A stretch of DNA of 38,954 bases from Candidatus Iainarchaeum sp. (GCA_021161465.1 JAGHAM010000026.1:1-38954), one strand, 5' to 3'; numbered from the stretch's first letter, positions 16,869 through 24,543 are shown. Program-made: numbers and translations. Notes: generated from the letters alone by a model not told the origin.

Positions 16869-17995
16869 TAGTCCTTCACGACAAACTTATCAAGCTGCTT
16901 TTTTGCCTGCTCGCGCTTCTTCTGGTGCTCCTTTAAGAATTTAGCAACGCGCTCGGCAAGTTCTTTCTTGCACTCACCGCACAGGAGCGCACCGCTTTTA
17001 CAGGCATTCCTGCGCTCTTCCAGTTTCTTATCATCGTCCTCAAACAGGAATGCATAGTACTGGAATACACTGCAGATTTCAGGTTTGCCGCCGTGCTTTC
17101 TTTGCTCCTCGACAGTGGCAGCTCCGCCAGTGAAGGCTTTCATCACCTTGCGCTTGGCATCTTCCGGCTTATCCGTGGTGAAGATGCAGCTGTCTGGTAT
17201 GCTCGCGCTCATCTTGCCCCCTTCGGCTAGCCCGGGTATGAATTTGGAGTGTATGGCAGCCGGCTTTGGGAATCCTAGCTTTGGAGCAACATCCCGTGTG
17301 ATTCTCCAGTAGGGGTCCTGATCTATTGCAGCTGGTATAAGTACGCGGGTGTTTCTGCCTTTAAGTATGCTTGGGAGGAAGCATGGTGCAGCCTGCATTG
17401 CTGGATAAAATATCGAGCCTATGTTGCTTTCGTTCTTGAATCCAAAGACAGCTTTTGCAGTGGAGAAAGTAGTAAGCCTTGCAACCTTTATAGCTATTGG
17501 ATAAAGCGTTTTAGCGTAGTCCGTGTCGGCGAATATGAATGTCTTTTTGGGGTCAAATCCCACAGCTATAACATCTAGTGCGTTTTCATAGGCTAGCTTA
17601 TTTGTTTCTTCCAGTTTTTCCTTCTGCCCAAAGAGAAACTTTTCATCATCCGTCATCTGGAAGTAAAGCTCAGTACCAAACTTGTCCTGCAGGTACTTCG
17701 TAAATATCCATGGCATCAAGTGCCCAAGGTGTACTTGTCCTGATGGCCCTCTGCCAGTGTAGAGTGCAAATTGCTGGCCTTTCTCATACTCGTTTAGAAT
17801 TATATCAAAATCACGGTGGGAGAAGAAGAGGCCTCTCCTCAGCATATAGTGCAGTTTGCCTGTAAGGCGTTCAACGCGCTTCAGTAGTTTTTCATCAATC
17901 TTCTTGGTACCAAAATCTTTCACCAACTTGTCGTAGTTGACTTCACCCTTCACTTCCCACGGCGTAACAACAAACTTCTCCATAGTTTTTACCAT
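16868..17995 (-). CDS. trpS: Tryptophanyl-tRNA synthetase
   Basis: The 375-residue class I synthetase charges tRNA-Trp. The HIGH-like motif is GPSGQVHLGHL (with the GxxxHxGH pattern of archaeal/eukaryal TrpRS), the KMSKS loop is GGKMSAS, and archaeal/eukaryal-type segments VTPWEVKG, MTDDEKFL, AIDQDPYWRITRD and CSVFQYYAFLFEDD are present. The length is normal for the archaeal type. The start at 17995 overlaps the preceding gene's stop by 7 nt; a second Met at 17983 (MEKFVVTPWEV) is equally plausible and also fits the family. Confidence 0.96.
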   Translation of the reverse strand: MVKTMEKFVVTPWEVKGEVNYDKLVKDFGTKKIDEKLLKRVERLTGKLHYMLRRGLFFSHRDFDIILNEYEKGQQFALYTGRGPSGQVHLGHLMPWIFTKYLQDKFGTELYFQMTDDEKFLFGQKEKLEETNKLAYENALDVIAVGFDPKKTFIFADTDYAKTLYPIAIKVARLTTFSTAKAVFGFKNESNIGSIFYPAMQAAPCFLPSILKGRNTRVLIPAAIDQDPYWRITRDVAPKLGFPKPAAIHSKFIPGLAEGGKMSASIPDSCIFTTDKPEDAKRKVMKAFTGGAATVEEQRKHGGKPEICSVFQYYAFLFEDDDKKLEERRNACKSGALLCGECKKELAERVAKFLKEHQKKREQAKKQLDKFVVKD

Positions 17996-18444
17996 CCTGG
18001 CCTTGTTGGTTTTTGTCTTTCTCCCTTATGGGCTTGGACCAGCTTTGGTTTTGTTTCCTCTGTATAATCTATTGGCATACTAGGGCAAAGTTCCCTCAAC
18101 TTTTCAAGTAGTGTAGCAATCTCTCCTTTATCAGCAGTTATGCGCATTTCCTTTGTCCCGTTTTTGTCAACGTACTTTATCCTGATAGTTTCTCTCCCTT
18201 GAATTTTGTTGTAAATACCACGTAACCAAGCTTCGTCAATTCTAAATTGCTGGATCTTACCTAATGGGAGAACAATTGGCGAGCTGCCTCTGCTTTCTCC
18301 TATTATGAGCCTCTTATTGGTGAGGTACAATTTTGTCCACCCGAAGGATTTCCCTACAATACCCATGTCCACTCCTTGAATGAGCTGAGCCTCTATGCTA
18401 GCAACAGTACTTGTTATGATTTCTTCATCCTTTTCAAGTTCCAT
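17989..18444 (-). CDS. PH-like (GRAM/bPH-type) domain protein, function unknown
   Basis: The 151-residue protein is not firmly recognised. The segment SFGWTKLYLTNKRLIIGESRG followed by PIVLPLGKIQQFRIDEAWL and IRIKYVDKNGTKEMRITAD has the strand pattern and the LTNKRLI signature of bacterial/archaeal PH-like domains, so residues 10-115 are probably one such beta barrel. The C-terminal 30 residues are basic and probably disordered. No signal peptide or membrane helix is seen. Its start lies 28 nt from a TATA-like element within the end of the DUF357 gene, and it is coupled to trpS by a short overlap. Confidence 0.65.
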   Translation of the reverse strand: MELEKDEEIITSTVASIEAQLIQGVDMGIVGKSFGWTKLYLTNKRLIIGESRGSSPIVLPLGKIQQFRIDEAWLRGIYNKIQGRETIRIKYVDKNGTKEMRITADKGEIATLLEKLRELCPSMPIDYTEETKPKLVQAHKGERQKPTRPGW

Positions 18445-18452
18445 ACTCTCAC

Positions 18453-18725
18453 TTACTCTTTAATTCCTTTTAAATGGTATCCCTTAATCTTGAAGTAGCC
18501 CGATAGAACACCAGCATCAATGAAACCATGAGCGTATGCCACGGCCTCCAGTGCTGTGGTATAGTTCCCCTTTTCGGCGTAGTGTTTTGCATCGTTGTAG
18601 TAGTCCCGTGCGAATTTAAGGAGCGCTTCCGAGGCGAGGCTGTCACTTACAACCTTAAGCTTTCCGAGTGCCTCTTCCGTATACGCAAGGCACTGCGTGT
18701 ACTTCTCCTCACAGCTCTGGCCCAT
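18453..18725 (-). CDS. DUF357 family protein
   Basis: The 90-residue helical protein matches the archaeal DUF357 family: an N-terminal helix (ALGKLKVVSDS), then the family core FARDYYNDAKHYAEKG, then TTALEAVAYAHGFIDAGVLSGYF. It has a TPR-like two-to-three helix layout. The family is widespread in Archaea and its biochemical role is unknown to me. It has its own promoter (TATA 18747-18756, 27 nt from the ATG) and is 8 nt ahead of the PH-like gene. Confidence 0.8.
   Translation of the reverse strand: MGQSCEEKYTQCLAYTEEALGKLKVVSDSLASEALLKFARDYYNDAKHYAEKGNYTTALEAVAYAHGFIDAGVLSGYFKIKGYHLKGIKE
18467..18476 (-). promoter_or_regulatory. TATA-like element of the PH-like/trpS genes
   Basis: Minus-strand catttaaaag is centred 28 nt before the ATG at 18444, inside the DUF357 coding end. 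Confidence 0.45.
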
Positions 18726-18746
18726 AGCTTAGTTTATACGTTTTAG

Positions 18747-18756
18747 CTTAAATATT
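18747..18756 (-). promoter_or_regulatory. TATA box of the DUF357 gene
   Basis: Minus-strand aatatttaag is centred about 27 nt before the ATG at 18725, giving a leaderless transcript. Confidence 0.6.
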
Positions 18757-18863
18757 GCTTTCTGATATAGGAAAAAGAGGCTTGTATAATAGCGACCAAG
18801 ATAGTCCCCTATGCTGTATGTTGTCTCCTCACTCCTAAGGCATATAGCAAACAGTGGAATGGA

Positions 18864-18884
18864 GGGTATCCAAGATGGTTACCC
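18864..18884. other. Imperfect hairpin in the gene-free stretch between DUF357 and HU
   Basis: gggtatcc and ggttaccc can pair (seven pairs, one T-T mismatch, five-base loop). The rest of the 229-bp gap (18726-18954) holds only the DUF357 promoter and the HU terminator. I see no convincing gene. Confidence 0.3.
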
Positions 18885-18908
18885 ATACTGCATGTTATTT
18901 TCTGACAG

Positions 18909-18940
18909 AAAAAAGGTAAAGGCGGGTTTTATCCCGCCTT
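18909..18940 (-). terminator. Bacterial-style intrinsic terminator after the HU gene
   Basis: On the minus strand, 15 nt beyond the HU stop codon, a perfect 8-bp GC-rich stem (aaggcggg / cccgcctt) with a six-base loop is followed after four bases by a run of six T. This is the form of a rho-independent terminator. Archaeal termination usually needs only the T-run, so the hairpin is notable. Confidence 0.7.
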
Positions 18941-18954
18941 GGTTTGAGAGCATC

Positions 18955-19227
18955 TTAACTAACAGCACTCTTGAATGCAGCTCCAGCTCTGAATTTTGGT
19001 ACCTTTTTTGCTGGAATCTTCATTCTCGCGCCAGTCTGTGGGTTGACACCAGTTCTAGCGTTCCTCTTGGCCCTGTAGAAAGTACCAAAACCAACTAATC
19101 TAACTTCGTCTCCCTTCTTGACTGAGCTGACGATTGTGCTTAGCACGCTATCAACTACTTCAGCTGCTTTCTTCTTTGTTATTTTTTGCTCTCTTGCAAT
19201 TCTTTCAATAAGTTCGCCTTTGTTCAT
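18955..19227 (-). CDS. Bacterial-type HU/IHF histone-like DNA-binding protein
   Basis: The 90-residue product is a complete HU-family protein: MNKGELIERIAREQKITKKKAAEVV forms the dimerisation helices, VRLVGFGTFYRAKRNARTG enters the beta-arm, NPQTGARMKIPAKK is the DNA-bending arm with the conserved Pro, and VPKFRAGAAFKSAV is the C-terminal helix. It binds and bends DNA as a dimer. HU is a bacterial protein found in only some archaea (for example Thermoplasmatales and some DPANN), so acquisition from bacteria is likely; the intrinsic terminator beyond its stop supports this. A G-rich SD-like GGGGGGTG precedes the ATG. It lies 37 bp beyond dphB. Confidence 0.95.
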   Translation of the reverse strand: MNKGELIERIAREQKITKKKAAEVVDSVLSTIVSSVKKGDEVRLVGFGTFYRAKRNARTGVNPQTGARMKIPAKKVPKFRAGAAFKSAVS

Positions 19228-19233
19228 TTATAT

Positions 19234-19252
19234 ACACCCCCCAAAAAGGTGT
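19234..19252 (-). promoter_or_regulatory. Small hairpin covering the HU ribosome-binding site
   Basis: In the HU leader acacc and ggtgt can pair around a T/G-rich loop, placing the G-rich ribosome-binding site at the 3' side of the hairpin. A TATA-like cttaaataat lies upstream near 19277-19286. Translational control of HU is possible but unproven. Confidence 0.35.
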
Positions 19253-19264
19253 TGTAATCCCTCT

Positions 19265-20035
19265 TTAACCACTTCTATTATTTAAGCCTTTCGGATTTTC
19301 CCTTATATTCAGCCGTTCAAGGGCTTCTTTTTCCATGGGATGCAAATTTCCTGTAACTATAAGCACATGAGGGCCATCGCCAAAGTCCCGCTTCAGAAGC
19401 TCATCTGCTTTGCCGTACGCTATGCTAGGCTCTTGGCTCCCAGCTCGCGAGAGCACGACTAATTTCTCGGTTTTGAATGCCGGGCTTATCTTCATTAAGG
19501 TTTCTATCGCATGGTTTGGTGTCATAAGTTTTTCCGGTCTTATGTCCAGGAGAAGGAGAGTATGCAGGCCTCTTTCCTTGTTTTCCCTGACAACATCAAA
19601 AAAGCTTGTTGGCTTGTAATTGTCTTCCCAGAATACAACTGTTGCAGTCCTGCCGAATTTGTATATCTGGAGTCCAGTTTCAGCCACAGCCGAATAAATG
19701 GATGCGTTGTGGATTACCTTATAGCTAATGTTCTTCTCCCTGGCGCGGAGCAGCAAGTCCCAGTGAGTGGTCGCAACCAGTGGGTCGCCAGCAACCAGCA
19801 AGGCAATGTTTTTCTCTCTGGCTTCAGTTAGGAATTCAGCCTTTTCTTCCACAGCCTTTCTGTCAAGCTCGATTATCTTTTTGCCTATGGTTTCCTCCAG
19901 TTTCTCCTTGGTTGTGCCGGCGAGAACGCATGTGTAGCACTCGAGGTATGCTTTGTCACAATTCCTCACGGCTTCCAAACCCCTTAGAGTTATGTCTTTC
20001 TCATCCCAGAGCCCAAGCCCAATCAGATAAAGCAT
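19265..20035 (-). CDS. dphB: Diphthine synthase
   Basis: The 256-residue SAM-dependent methyltransferase modifies a histidine of elongation factor 2 on the route to diphthamide. It has the precorrin-methylase-like fold: MLYLIGLGLWDEKDITLRGL (N-terminal family signature), LLVAGDPLVATTHWDLLLRA (the GDP motif that binds SAM), HNASIYSAVAETGLQIYKFG, and PHVLIVTGNLHPMEKEAL near the end. The length is standard. I chose the ATG at 20035 over an upstream GTG (20044) because the family starts MLYLIGLGL; it begins 1 nt after the stop of the upstream DUF63 gene, so the two are coupled. Confidence 0.95.
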   Translation of the reverse strand: MLYLIGLGLWDEKDITLRGLEAVRNCDKAYLECYTCVLAGTTKEKLEETIGKKIIELDRKAVEEKAEFLTEAREKNIALLVAGDPLVATTHWDLLLRAREKNISYKVIHNASIYSAVAETGLQIYKFGRTATVVFWEDNYKPTSFFDVVRENKERGLHTLLLLDIRPEKLMTPNHAIETLMKISPAFKTEKLVVLSRAGSQEPSIAYGKADELLKRDFGDGPHVLIVTGNLHPMEKEALERLNIRENPKGLNNRSG

Positions 20036-20036
20036 G

Positions 20037-20855
20037 TTACACACCCATCAATATTCTAAGCAGGTCCCTCGAACCAGGAGCAAGCCCAATCATCAGGACC
20101 AGGAAAAGGAACAGCCATTTCCAGTTGCTTTTTTCTTTGTCAACAGCGTAAACCACTAGAAACGCAAGCATTGCTTTTAGCGGTATAAACAAATAAGGGC
20201 TTACTCCAACTACCATATTGGTGAACACATGCTGTTCCCCATAGCCAAGCAAACCAACAGCTAAAGCAGTTGCAGATGCATCTAAAGATTGGCCAAACAC
20301 AACAAGCGCGCCAGCCTGTGAATACCGCTTGGCCAATTTCAAGGCAAGCACCGTTAGTCCTCCTACAATCAGCGCAAGAGCTATTATACTGAAAAACTCG
20401 ACCCAGTTCTTCCCATTTACCAAAGCTAGTAGCCAACTAAGCGAGGCTAAAATTATACCTACATTTCTAACGGTTTTGGTCCAGTCTTTTGAGAATCTCA
20501 TGGCAGCAAGCATGAGTGCGAGCACGATAACCAGAAGCACCAGGTAAATGAAAGGCGTTATCAGAAGCAGAAGCCAGGGATTCGCCTGCCTTGCCGCACA
20601 TCCTAGCGGCGCTTCCATCAGGTCTTCCAGAGCCCTGAGCGCGCCCCCGAAGAACACGAAAGGCACGAGAGCCCAGAACATCTTTTTATTGAATTTGACG
20701 TCTTTATCCTCAAAGACGCGCTTGAGCGCGATAGCGATTATTGCAAGGATAACTATGAACCCCAACGTGTTCACTATGTTGTAGCCAGAGCAGTCAAAGA
20801 GGGGCCTAACAAAATAATAATTCAAAAACCATACCAACCCACCAAACAAGTCCAT
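20037..20855 (-). CDS. DUF63 integral membrane protein
   Basis: The 272-residue protein has about seven predicted membrane helices and matches the archaeal DUF63 family: an N-terminal FLNYYFVRPLFDCSGYNIVNTLGF, then FWALVPFVFFGGALRALEDL, where the GG-x-LRxLED motif is the family signature, then ALVVFGQSLDASATALAV. It is an inner-membrane protein of unknown function that is widely conserved in Archaea. Its stop is immediately followed by dphB. Confidence 0.85.
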   Translation of the reverse strand: MDLFGGLVWFLNYYFVRPLFDCSGYNIVNTLGFIVILAIIAIALKRVFEDKDVKFNKKMFWALVPFVFFGGALRALEDLMEAPLGCAARQANPWLLLLITPFIYLVLLVIVLALMLAAMRFSKDWTKTVRNVGIILASLSWLLALVNGKNWVEFFSIIALALIVGGLTVLALKLAKRYSQAGALVVFGQSLDASATALAVGLLGYGEQHVFTNMVVGVSPYLFIPLKAMLAFLVVYAVDKEKSNWKWLFLFLVLMIGLAPGSRDLLRILMGV

Positions 20856-20856
20856 G

Positions 20857-20884
20857 CGTTTTTATTTGATTTTGTTTTAAATAA
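20857..20884. promoter_or_regulatory. Interleaved divergent promoters of DUF63 and trm5
   Basis: This 28-bp AT-rich gap contains tttttatttg (centred about 27 nt before the plus-strand ATG at 20891) and, on the minus strand, tatttaaaac (about 24 nt before the ATG at 20855). The two TATA-like boxes overlap each other's start regions. Confidence 0.4.
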
Positions 20885-20890
20885 CTATGG

Positions 20891-21913
20891 ATGGTGAAAG
20901 CAGTTTTTGTCAGGGCACCTAAAGAGAAAGCCCAGGAGGTTAAGGAAAAACTTAGAGAGAAGCAGCTACTGGATTCACGTTTTAATGTTAAGAGGGAAGG
21001 GGACTTCATACTTTTCCCAGTTAAGAAAGCCGTCCCGGGCTTTAAGACAGTTAGGGCAGAGGCTCATGAGAATCCTGTTAAGCCGCGCTCACTTAAGGAA
21101 GCCCTAGCGAAGGAGCTCTCTGACTCGGAGTTTGGGAAGCTTGTGAACAGCTTTGATACAATAGGCAGCATTGCTATAATCGAAGTCCCGCCTGAGCTTG
21201 AGTCCAAGAAAAGGCTCATCGGCAGGGCAATAATAGAAATCCACAAGAGCATAAGGACAGTGTTCCGCAAAAAAGGAGGCCGGCAGGGTGTTTACCGCAT
21301 TGCTCCACTCGAGCTAATTGCTGGTGAAAATACTACTGAAACCATCTACAAGGAGCACGGTGTGAGGATGGAACTTGATGTTAGCAAAACCTACTTCTCG
21401 CCAAGGTTGAGCGAGGAGAGGAGGCGGATAGCTTCTCTGGTGCGCGATGGTGAAATGATAGCCGGTCTTTTCGCAGGAGTTGGGCCGTTTCCACTGGTGA
21501 TTGCAAGGCAGAGGAAATGCACTGCTTATGCTGTGGAACTGAATCCCATTGCTTTTGAATACCTTGAAAAGAATGTGGAGCTGAATTCACGTGTTTTGAA
21601 AGGCCGTATCATCCCAATTCATGGAGATGTGCGAGAGGTTGCTAGGCAGCTCCCGCAGTGCGATAGAGTGCTCATGCCGTTGCCAAAAGGTGGCGAGGAT
21701 TTCCTTGATAGCGCGTTCTTAGTTTGCAAGCCAGGTGGTGTTATCCACTTCTACCAGTTTGCCCCAGACAGCGACCTGTACTCGGGCGCGCTGGGCAAAA
21801 TCAAGGAGGCTGCTAAGCGCGCCAGAAGGCGCGTTAAGGTTCTCAACAAGAAGGTAGTTAGACCATATGCACCTAGAGTTAGCCAGGTAGTAATCGATTT
21901 TGAGGTTGAATGA
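20891..21913 (+). CDS. trm5: tRNA (guanine37-N1)-methyltransferase Trm5
   Basis: The 340-residue class I SAM enzyme makes m1G37 next to the anticodon, which prevents frameshifting. The N-terminal D1-like domain (1-60), the RNA-binding middle (about 65-160; FDTIGSIAIIEVPPEL is a family signature) and the catalytic domain are all present: KTYFSPRLSEERRRI, motif I AGLFAGVGPFPLVIA (191-205), AYAVELNPIAFEYL and motif IV RVLMPLPKGGEDFL. The length is full. The start codon lies in a divergent AT-rich gap. The end overlaps an alternative upstream start of the serpin gene by ATGA, but the serpin more likely has its own promoter. Confidence 0.92.
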   Translation: MVKAVFVRAPKEKAQEVKEKLREKQLLDSRFNVKREGDFILFPVKKAVPGFKTVRAEAHENPVKPRSLKEALAKELSDSEFGKLVNSFDTIGSIAIIEVPPELESKKRLIGRAIIEIHKSIRTVFRKKGGRQGVYRIAPLELIAGENTTETIYKEHGVRMELDVSKTYFSPRLSEERRRIASLVRDGEMIAGLFAGVGPFPLVIARQRKCTAYAVELNPIAFEYLEKNVELNSRVLKGRIIPIHGDVREVARQLPQCDRVLMPLPKGGEDFLDSAFLVCKPGGVIHFYQFAPDSDLYSGALGKIKEAAKRARRRVKVLNKKVVRPYAPRVSQVVIDFEVE

Positions 21914-21938
21914 GGTTTTCATCTAAAAAAAGTGAAAA

Positions 21939-21948
21939 TTATTTAAAC
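21939..21948 (+). promoter_or_regulatory. TATA box of the membrane serpin gene
   Basis: ttatttaaac is centred about 26 nt before the ATG at 21970, which decides that start over the in-frame ATG at 21910. Confidence 0.55.
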
Positions 21949-21969
21949 AGATGCTGCATACTTAATGAC

Positions 21970-23574
21970 ATGGTGTTGGATAGAATCAAACAATATCTGA
22001 AGCCAACAGCAAGCAAAGGCGTTTTAACTCTACTCCTGTTTCTTCTGGCTTTCCTTTTGGCTTTCGTTATGCTCCTCATAGGTATCCCGATACCTCACGG
22101 CTTGTTGGTCCTGAAAGTGCTTGGACTACCAGTTGTCTTGGTATCTTTGTTTGGCTCTTCTGTTTCGCCAATCTTGATAGTAGTGTCTCTCATATTAACT
22201 ATTCTTTGGTTATATCTTGTTTCCTGTGTCTTAGTGTATGTGGGTAAATGGATAGTTTCCATAAGGTGGACTCCAAGAAGGGTTGCTGTGTTAGGTGCTG
22301 TAGTAATGCTGGGTTTGGTACTCTATGGATTTTCAGCTCTTGGGTTTGGTGATATCTTCATCCCGGCTGCCGATGACAGTGGGGCAACACCCGAGGGAGT
22401 TGCATCCGTGGTCAAGGCAAACAACCAGTTTGCTGTCAATCTTTACTCTGAGATAATCAAGGACCCGCGTAACAAGGATAAGAACGTTTTCTTCTCCCCG
22501 TGGAGTATCTCAAGTGCGATGGTCATGGCATACGAAGGTGCCCGTGGACAGACGGCAGATGAGATTCACTCTGTTTTCTATTTCCCTGAGGATGATAAGG
22601 TGAGAAGGTCATCATTTGCAAGGATGTTGAACACAATCAACAAAGGCGGAGGCAAGTACGAACTCCACACAGCGAATGCCTTGTGGTTGCAGAAGGATTA
22701 TCCGTTCTTGGAGAGTTACAAGAATGTGGTGAGCAGACATTACTTAGGTGAAGTAAGGAACCTGGACTTTGTGCACAACCCATATGGCTCGAGCCAGGAG
22801 ATAAACAACTGGGTGGCGGGACACACGAATAACAAAATACAAGACATAGTTTCCCCTGACCTGTTTGAAACTGAGGATATTCGTGCCGTGATTACAAACG
22901 CCATGTACTTCAAAGGGAAATGGGCGCATCAGTTTGACAAGGCAGATACGCGGATGGATGATTTCACACTCGAATCCGGGGAGAAAGTGGAAGTTCCGAT
23001 GATGTCAGTTGATGATGACTTTAACTATGCGGAGGCAGATGGAATTCAGATACTCGAGATGGACTATCAGGGCGGGAAGATATCGATGCTCGTTCTCTTA
23101 CCCCTAAAAGAAAATATGTACAGTATGCACCGTCGTGTTGGTGACACCTCTTTCAATATATCCTATCTAGAATCCATCCTGACAGAAGAGAAACTCCAGG
23201 AGTGGAGGGGAAAACTTAGGAAAAGAGAGCTTCTCGTGTACATACCTAAGTATACCTTTGAAACGTCTTATTCACTTGTAGATTACTTGAAGAGCATGGG
23301 TATGAAAAAGCCCTTCTCCTTGTCTGGTGCAGACTTCTCTGGAATGGATGGAACGAAGGGGCTCTACCTACGTGATGTTTTACACAAGGCGTATGTCAAA
23401 GTCGATGAGGAGGGCACTGAAGCAGCCGCGGCAACTGCCGTTCTAGTTGCCATGGTTGCAGTGCCAGAGAAGTTTAGGGCTGATCATCCATTTATCTTCA
23501 TAATCCAGGAGAAGAGCACAGGGAACATTTTGTTTATGGGAAAAGTTATGGATCCAACAAAGTTGAAGACCTAA
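21970..23574 (+). CDS. Membrane-anchored serpin (serine protease inhibitor)
   Basis: The 534-residue protein fuses an N-terminal membrane region to a complete serpin. Hydrophobic segments lie near residues 18-40, 44-61, 68-92 and 104-123. The basic loop between the last two (GKWIVSIRWTPRR) should be cytoplasmic, which puts the serpin domain (about 150-534) outside the cell. Serpin signatures are NVFFSPWSISSAMVMAYEGARG, ITNAMYFKGKW, DHPFIFIIQEKSTGNILFMG and the reactive-loop hinge GTEAAAATA (482-490), whose small residues indicate an inhibitory serpin. By alignment with alpha-1-antitrypsin the scissile region is about AMVAV (494-498), suggesting an elastase- or chymotrypsin-like target. The target is unknown. 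Serpins occur patchily in Archaea. Confidence 0.9.
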   Translation: MVLDRIKQYLKPTASKGVLTLLLFLLAFLLAFVMLLIGIPIPHGLLVLKVLGLPVVLVSLFGSSVSPILIVVSLILTILWLYLVSCVLVYVGKWIVSIRWTPRRVAVLGAVVMLGLVLYGFSALGFGDIFIPAADDSGATPEGVASVVKANNQFAVNLYSEIIKDPRNKDKNVFFSPWSISSAMVMAYEGARGQTADEIHSVFYFPEDDKVRRSSFARMLNTINKGGGKYELHTANALWLQKDYPFLESYKNVVSRHYLGEVRNLDFVHNPYGSSQEINNWVAGHTNNKIQDIVSPDLFETEDIRAVITNAMYFKGKWAHQFDKADTRMDDFTLESGEKVEVPMMSVDDDFNYAEADGIQILEMDYQGGKISMLVLLPLKENMYSMHRRVGDTSFNISYLESILTEEKLQEWRGKLRKRELLVYIPKYTFETSYSLVDYLKSMGMKKPFSLSGADFSGMDGTKGLYLRDVLHKAYVKVDEEGTEAAAATAVLVAMVAVPEKFRADHPFIFIIQEKSTGNILFMGKVMDPTKLKT

Positions 23575-23586
23575 GAAGGGCCAAAC

Positions 23587-23596
23587 TTTTTAAATA
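23587..23596 (+). promoter_or_regulatory. TATA box of the 49-residue gene
   Basis: tttttaaata is centred about 26 nt before the ATG at 23618, the same spacing as other leaderless genes here. It supports the small gene being real. Confidence 0.6.
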
Positions 23597-23617
23597 GTTG
23601 TTGTTTATTTCTAATTA

Positions 23618-23767
23618 ATGGTTGATAAGAAGGTTCTTGCGTGGGCCAAGAAGCAATTGGCCAGAGGCGTGTCAGTGGGAGATATCACCCGTGCTATGGT
23701 CAAATCGGGATACACCGAGCCAGAAATCGACGAGGTTCTTGCCTCTGTGTTCAAGGGAAAGAAGTAG
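23618..23767 (+). CDS. 49-residue helical microprotein with UBA-like motif
   Basis: This small open frame encodes MVDKKVLAWAKKQLARG, then VSVGDITRAMVKSGYTEPEI, then DEVLASVFKGKK. The pattern of a first helix, G-x-S-x-x-x-I, a second helix, then G-(Y/W)-x-x-x-x-I-D-x-(V/A) resembles the small three-helix UBA-like module that recurs in many DPANN proteins as a linker or a stand-alone domain. A well-placed TATA box, good codon use and its convergent position with the KaiC-like gene support it as a real gene. No function is known. Confidence 0.65.
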   Translation: MVDKKVLAWAKKQLARGVSVGDITRAMVKSGYTEPEIDEVLASVFKGKK

Positions 23768-23803
23768 CTATGTAGTCTAGGTTAGTTTGTTTTACAGTTG
23801 CCC

Positions 23804-24511
23804 CTATTTGGCCAGGCTTTCCCACAATATCTGTTCTGATGGGTTGACTTCGATTCCGCGATCGGTTATCTCAAATGGGTGCACCTGCTTGTTATGGTTT
23901 ATTCCACGCATCTTCTTAATCAGCATACATCTAACCGGCGGGATGAAATACAGGGCTATCACACCATCAACGACGAATTCCTCGACACCAAATCTTGAGA
24001 ACTCATCGCGCTTGCCCTCTGTTTCAGTTATCAGGATTGTCGTGCAGTCAAGCTTCTTCATCTCATCTATCAGCTTGAAAATGTTGTACCTTATCTCAGC
24101 TTCGCTTTCCATGAACATACCAATAGCAGTGGTCGAGTCAATCACCAGTCTCTTTGCACCCATCTCTTGAACCATTCTTTTAATCTTCTCAACTTCTTCA
24201 TCAAACTTCAAGGCAAATTCTTTTGGGCTGAACATTCCAAACCGATAGATTTTAATCAGGTTGTCCTGCTGCATCTTGGTTATGTTCCAGTGGAAGCTCT
24301 TCATATTCCACCAGATGTTCTTTGAACCCTCTTCCAAGGTTATATATATGCCAGGGTCCTTGTACTGCTCCGCGCCTTTGTAAATGAACTGTGTTGAGAA
24401 TATAGTCTTCCCAGCGCCGCTACCTCCAGTAACTAATATTGAGCTACCGGGCAGAAAACCGCCACCAAGCAACTCGTCAAGACCAGTTATACCAGTTGGA
24501 ACCCTATCCAT
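23804..24511 (-). CDS. KaiC-like RecA-superfamily ATPase, single domain
   Basis: The 235-residue protein has the Walker A motif GGSGAGKT (29-36), the N-terminal signature VPTGITGLDELLGGGFLPG, Walker B-type RLVIDSTTAIG and a late region containing FVVDGVIALYF and MRGINHN that matches the archaeal KaiC/GvpD-like group. These ATPases have diverse or unknown roles in Archaea (signalling, motility, DNA). It is one RecA domain rather than two, so it is not a clock KaiC. It is divergent from scpA and has a GGTGAG ribosome-binding-like site 4 nt before the ATG. Confidence 0.88.
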   Translation of the reverse strand: MDRVPTGITGLDELLGGGFLPGSSILVTGGSGAGKTIFSTQFIYKGAEQYKDPGIYITLEEGSKNIWWNMKSFHWNITKMQQDNLIKIYRFGMFSPKEFALKFDEEVEKIKRMVQEMGAKRLVIDSTTAIGMFMESEAEIRYNIFKLIDEMKKLDCTTILITETEGKRDEFSRFGVEEFVVDGVIALYFIPPVRCMLIKKMRGINHNKQVHPFEITDRGIEVNPSEQILWESLAK

Positions 24512-24533
24512 AAACTCACCATTAAAAGCGTTA

Positions 24534-24543
24534 GTTTTAAATT
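24534..24543 (-). promoter_or_regulatory. TATA-like element of the KaiC-like gene
   Basis: Minus-strand aatttaaaac is centred 28 nt before the ATG at 24511. On the other strand the divergent scpA gene has AT-rich candidates at 24557-24564 and 24573-24580. Confidence 0.45.

Noticed and set aside
18811-19098. Plus-strand open frame of 95 codons between DUF357 and HU
   Set aside because: It overlaps the HU coding region and terminator on the opposite strand and has no recognisable features.
21910-21969. Upstream ATG giving a serpin longer by 20 residues and overlapping trm5 by ATGA
   Set aside because: A TATA box at 21939-21948 lies after that ATG and at leaderless distance from the ATG at 21970, and the extra residues precede the natural basic N-terminus of the first membrane helix.
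23804-24511. Circadian clock KaiC
   Set aside because: Only one RecA domain is present, and no KaiA or KaiB is nearby; it is a KaiC-like ATPase of the archaeal type.
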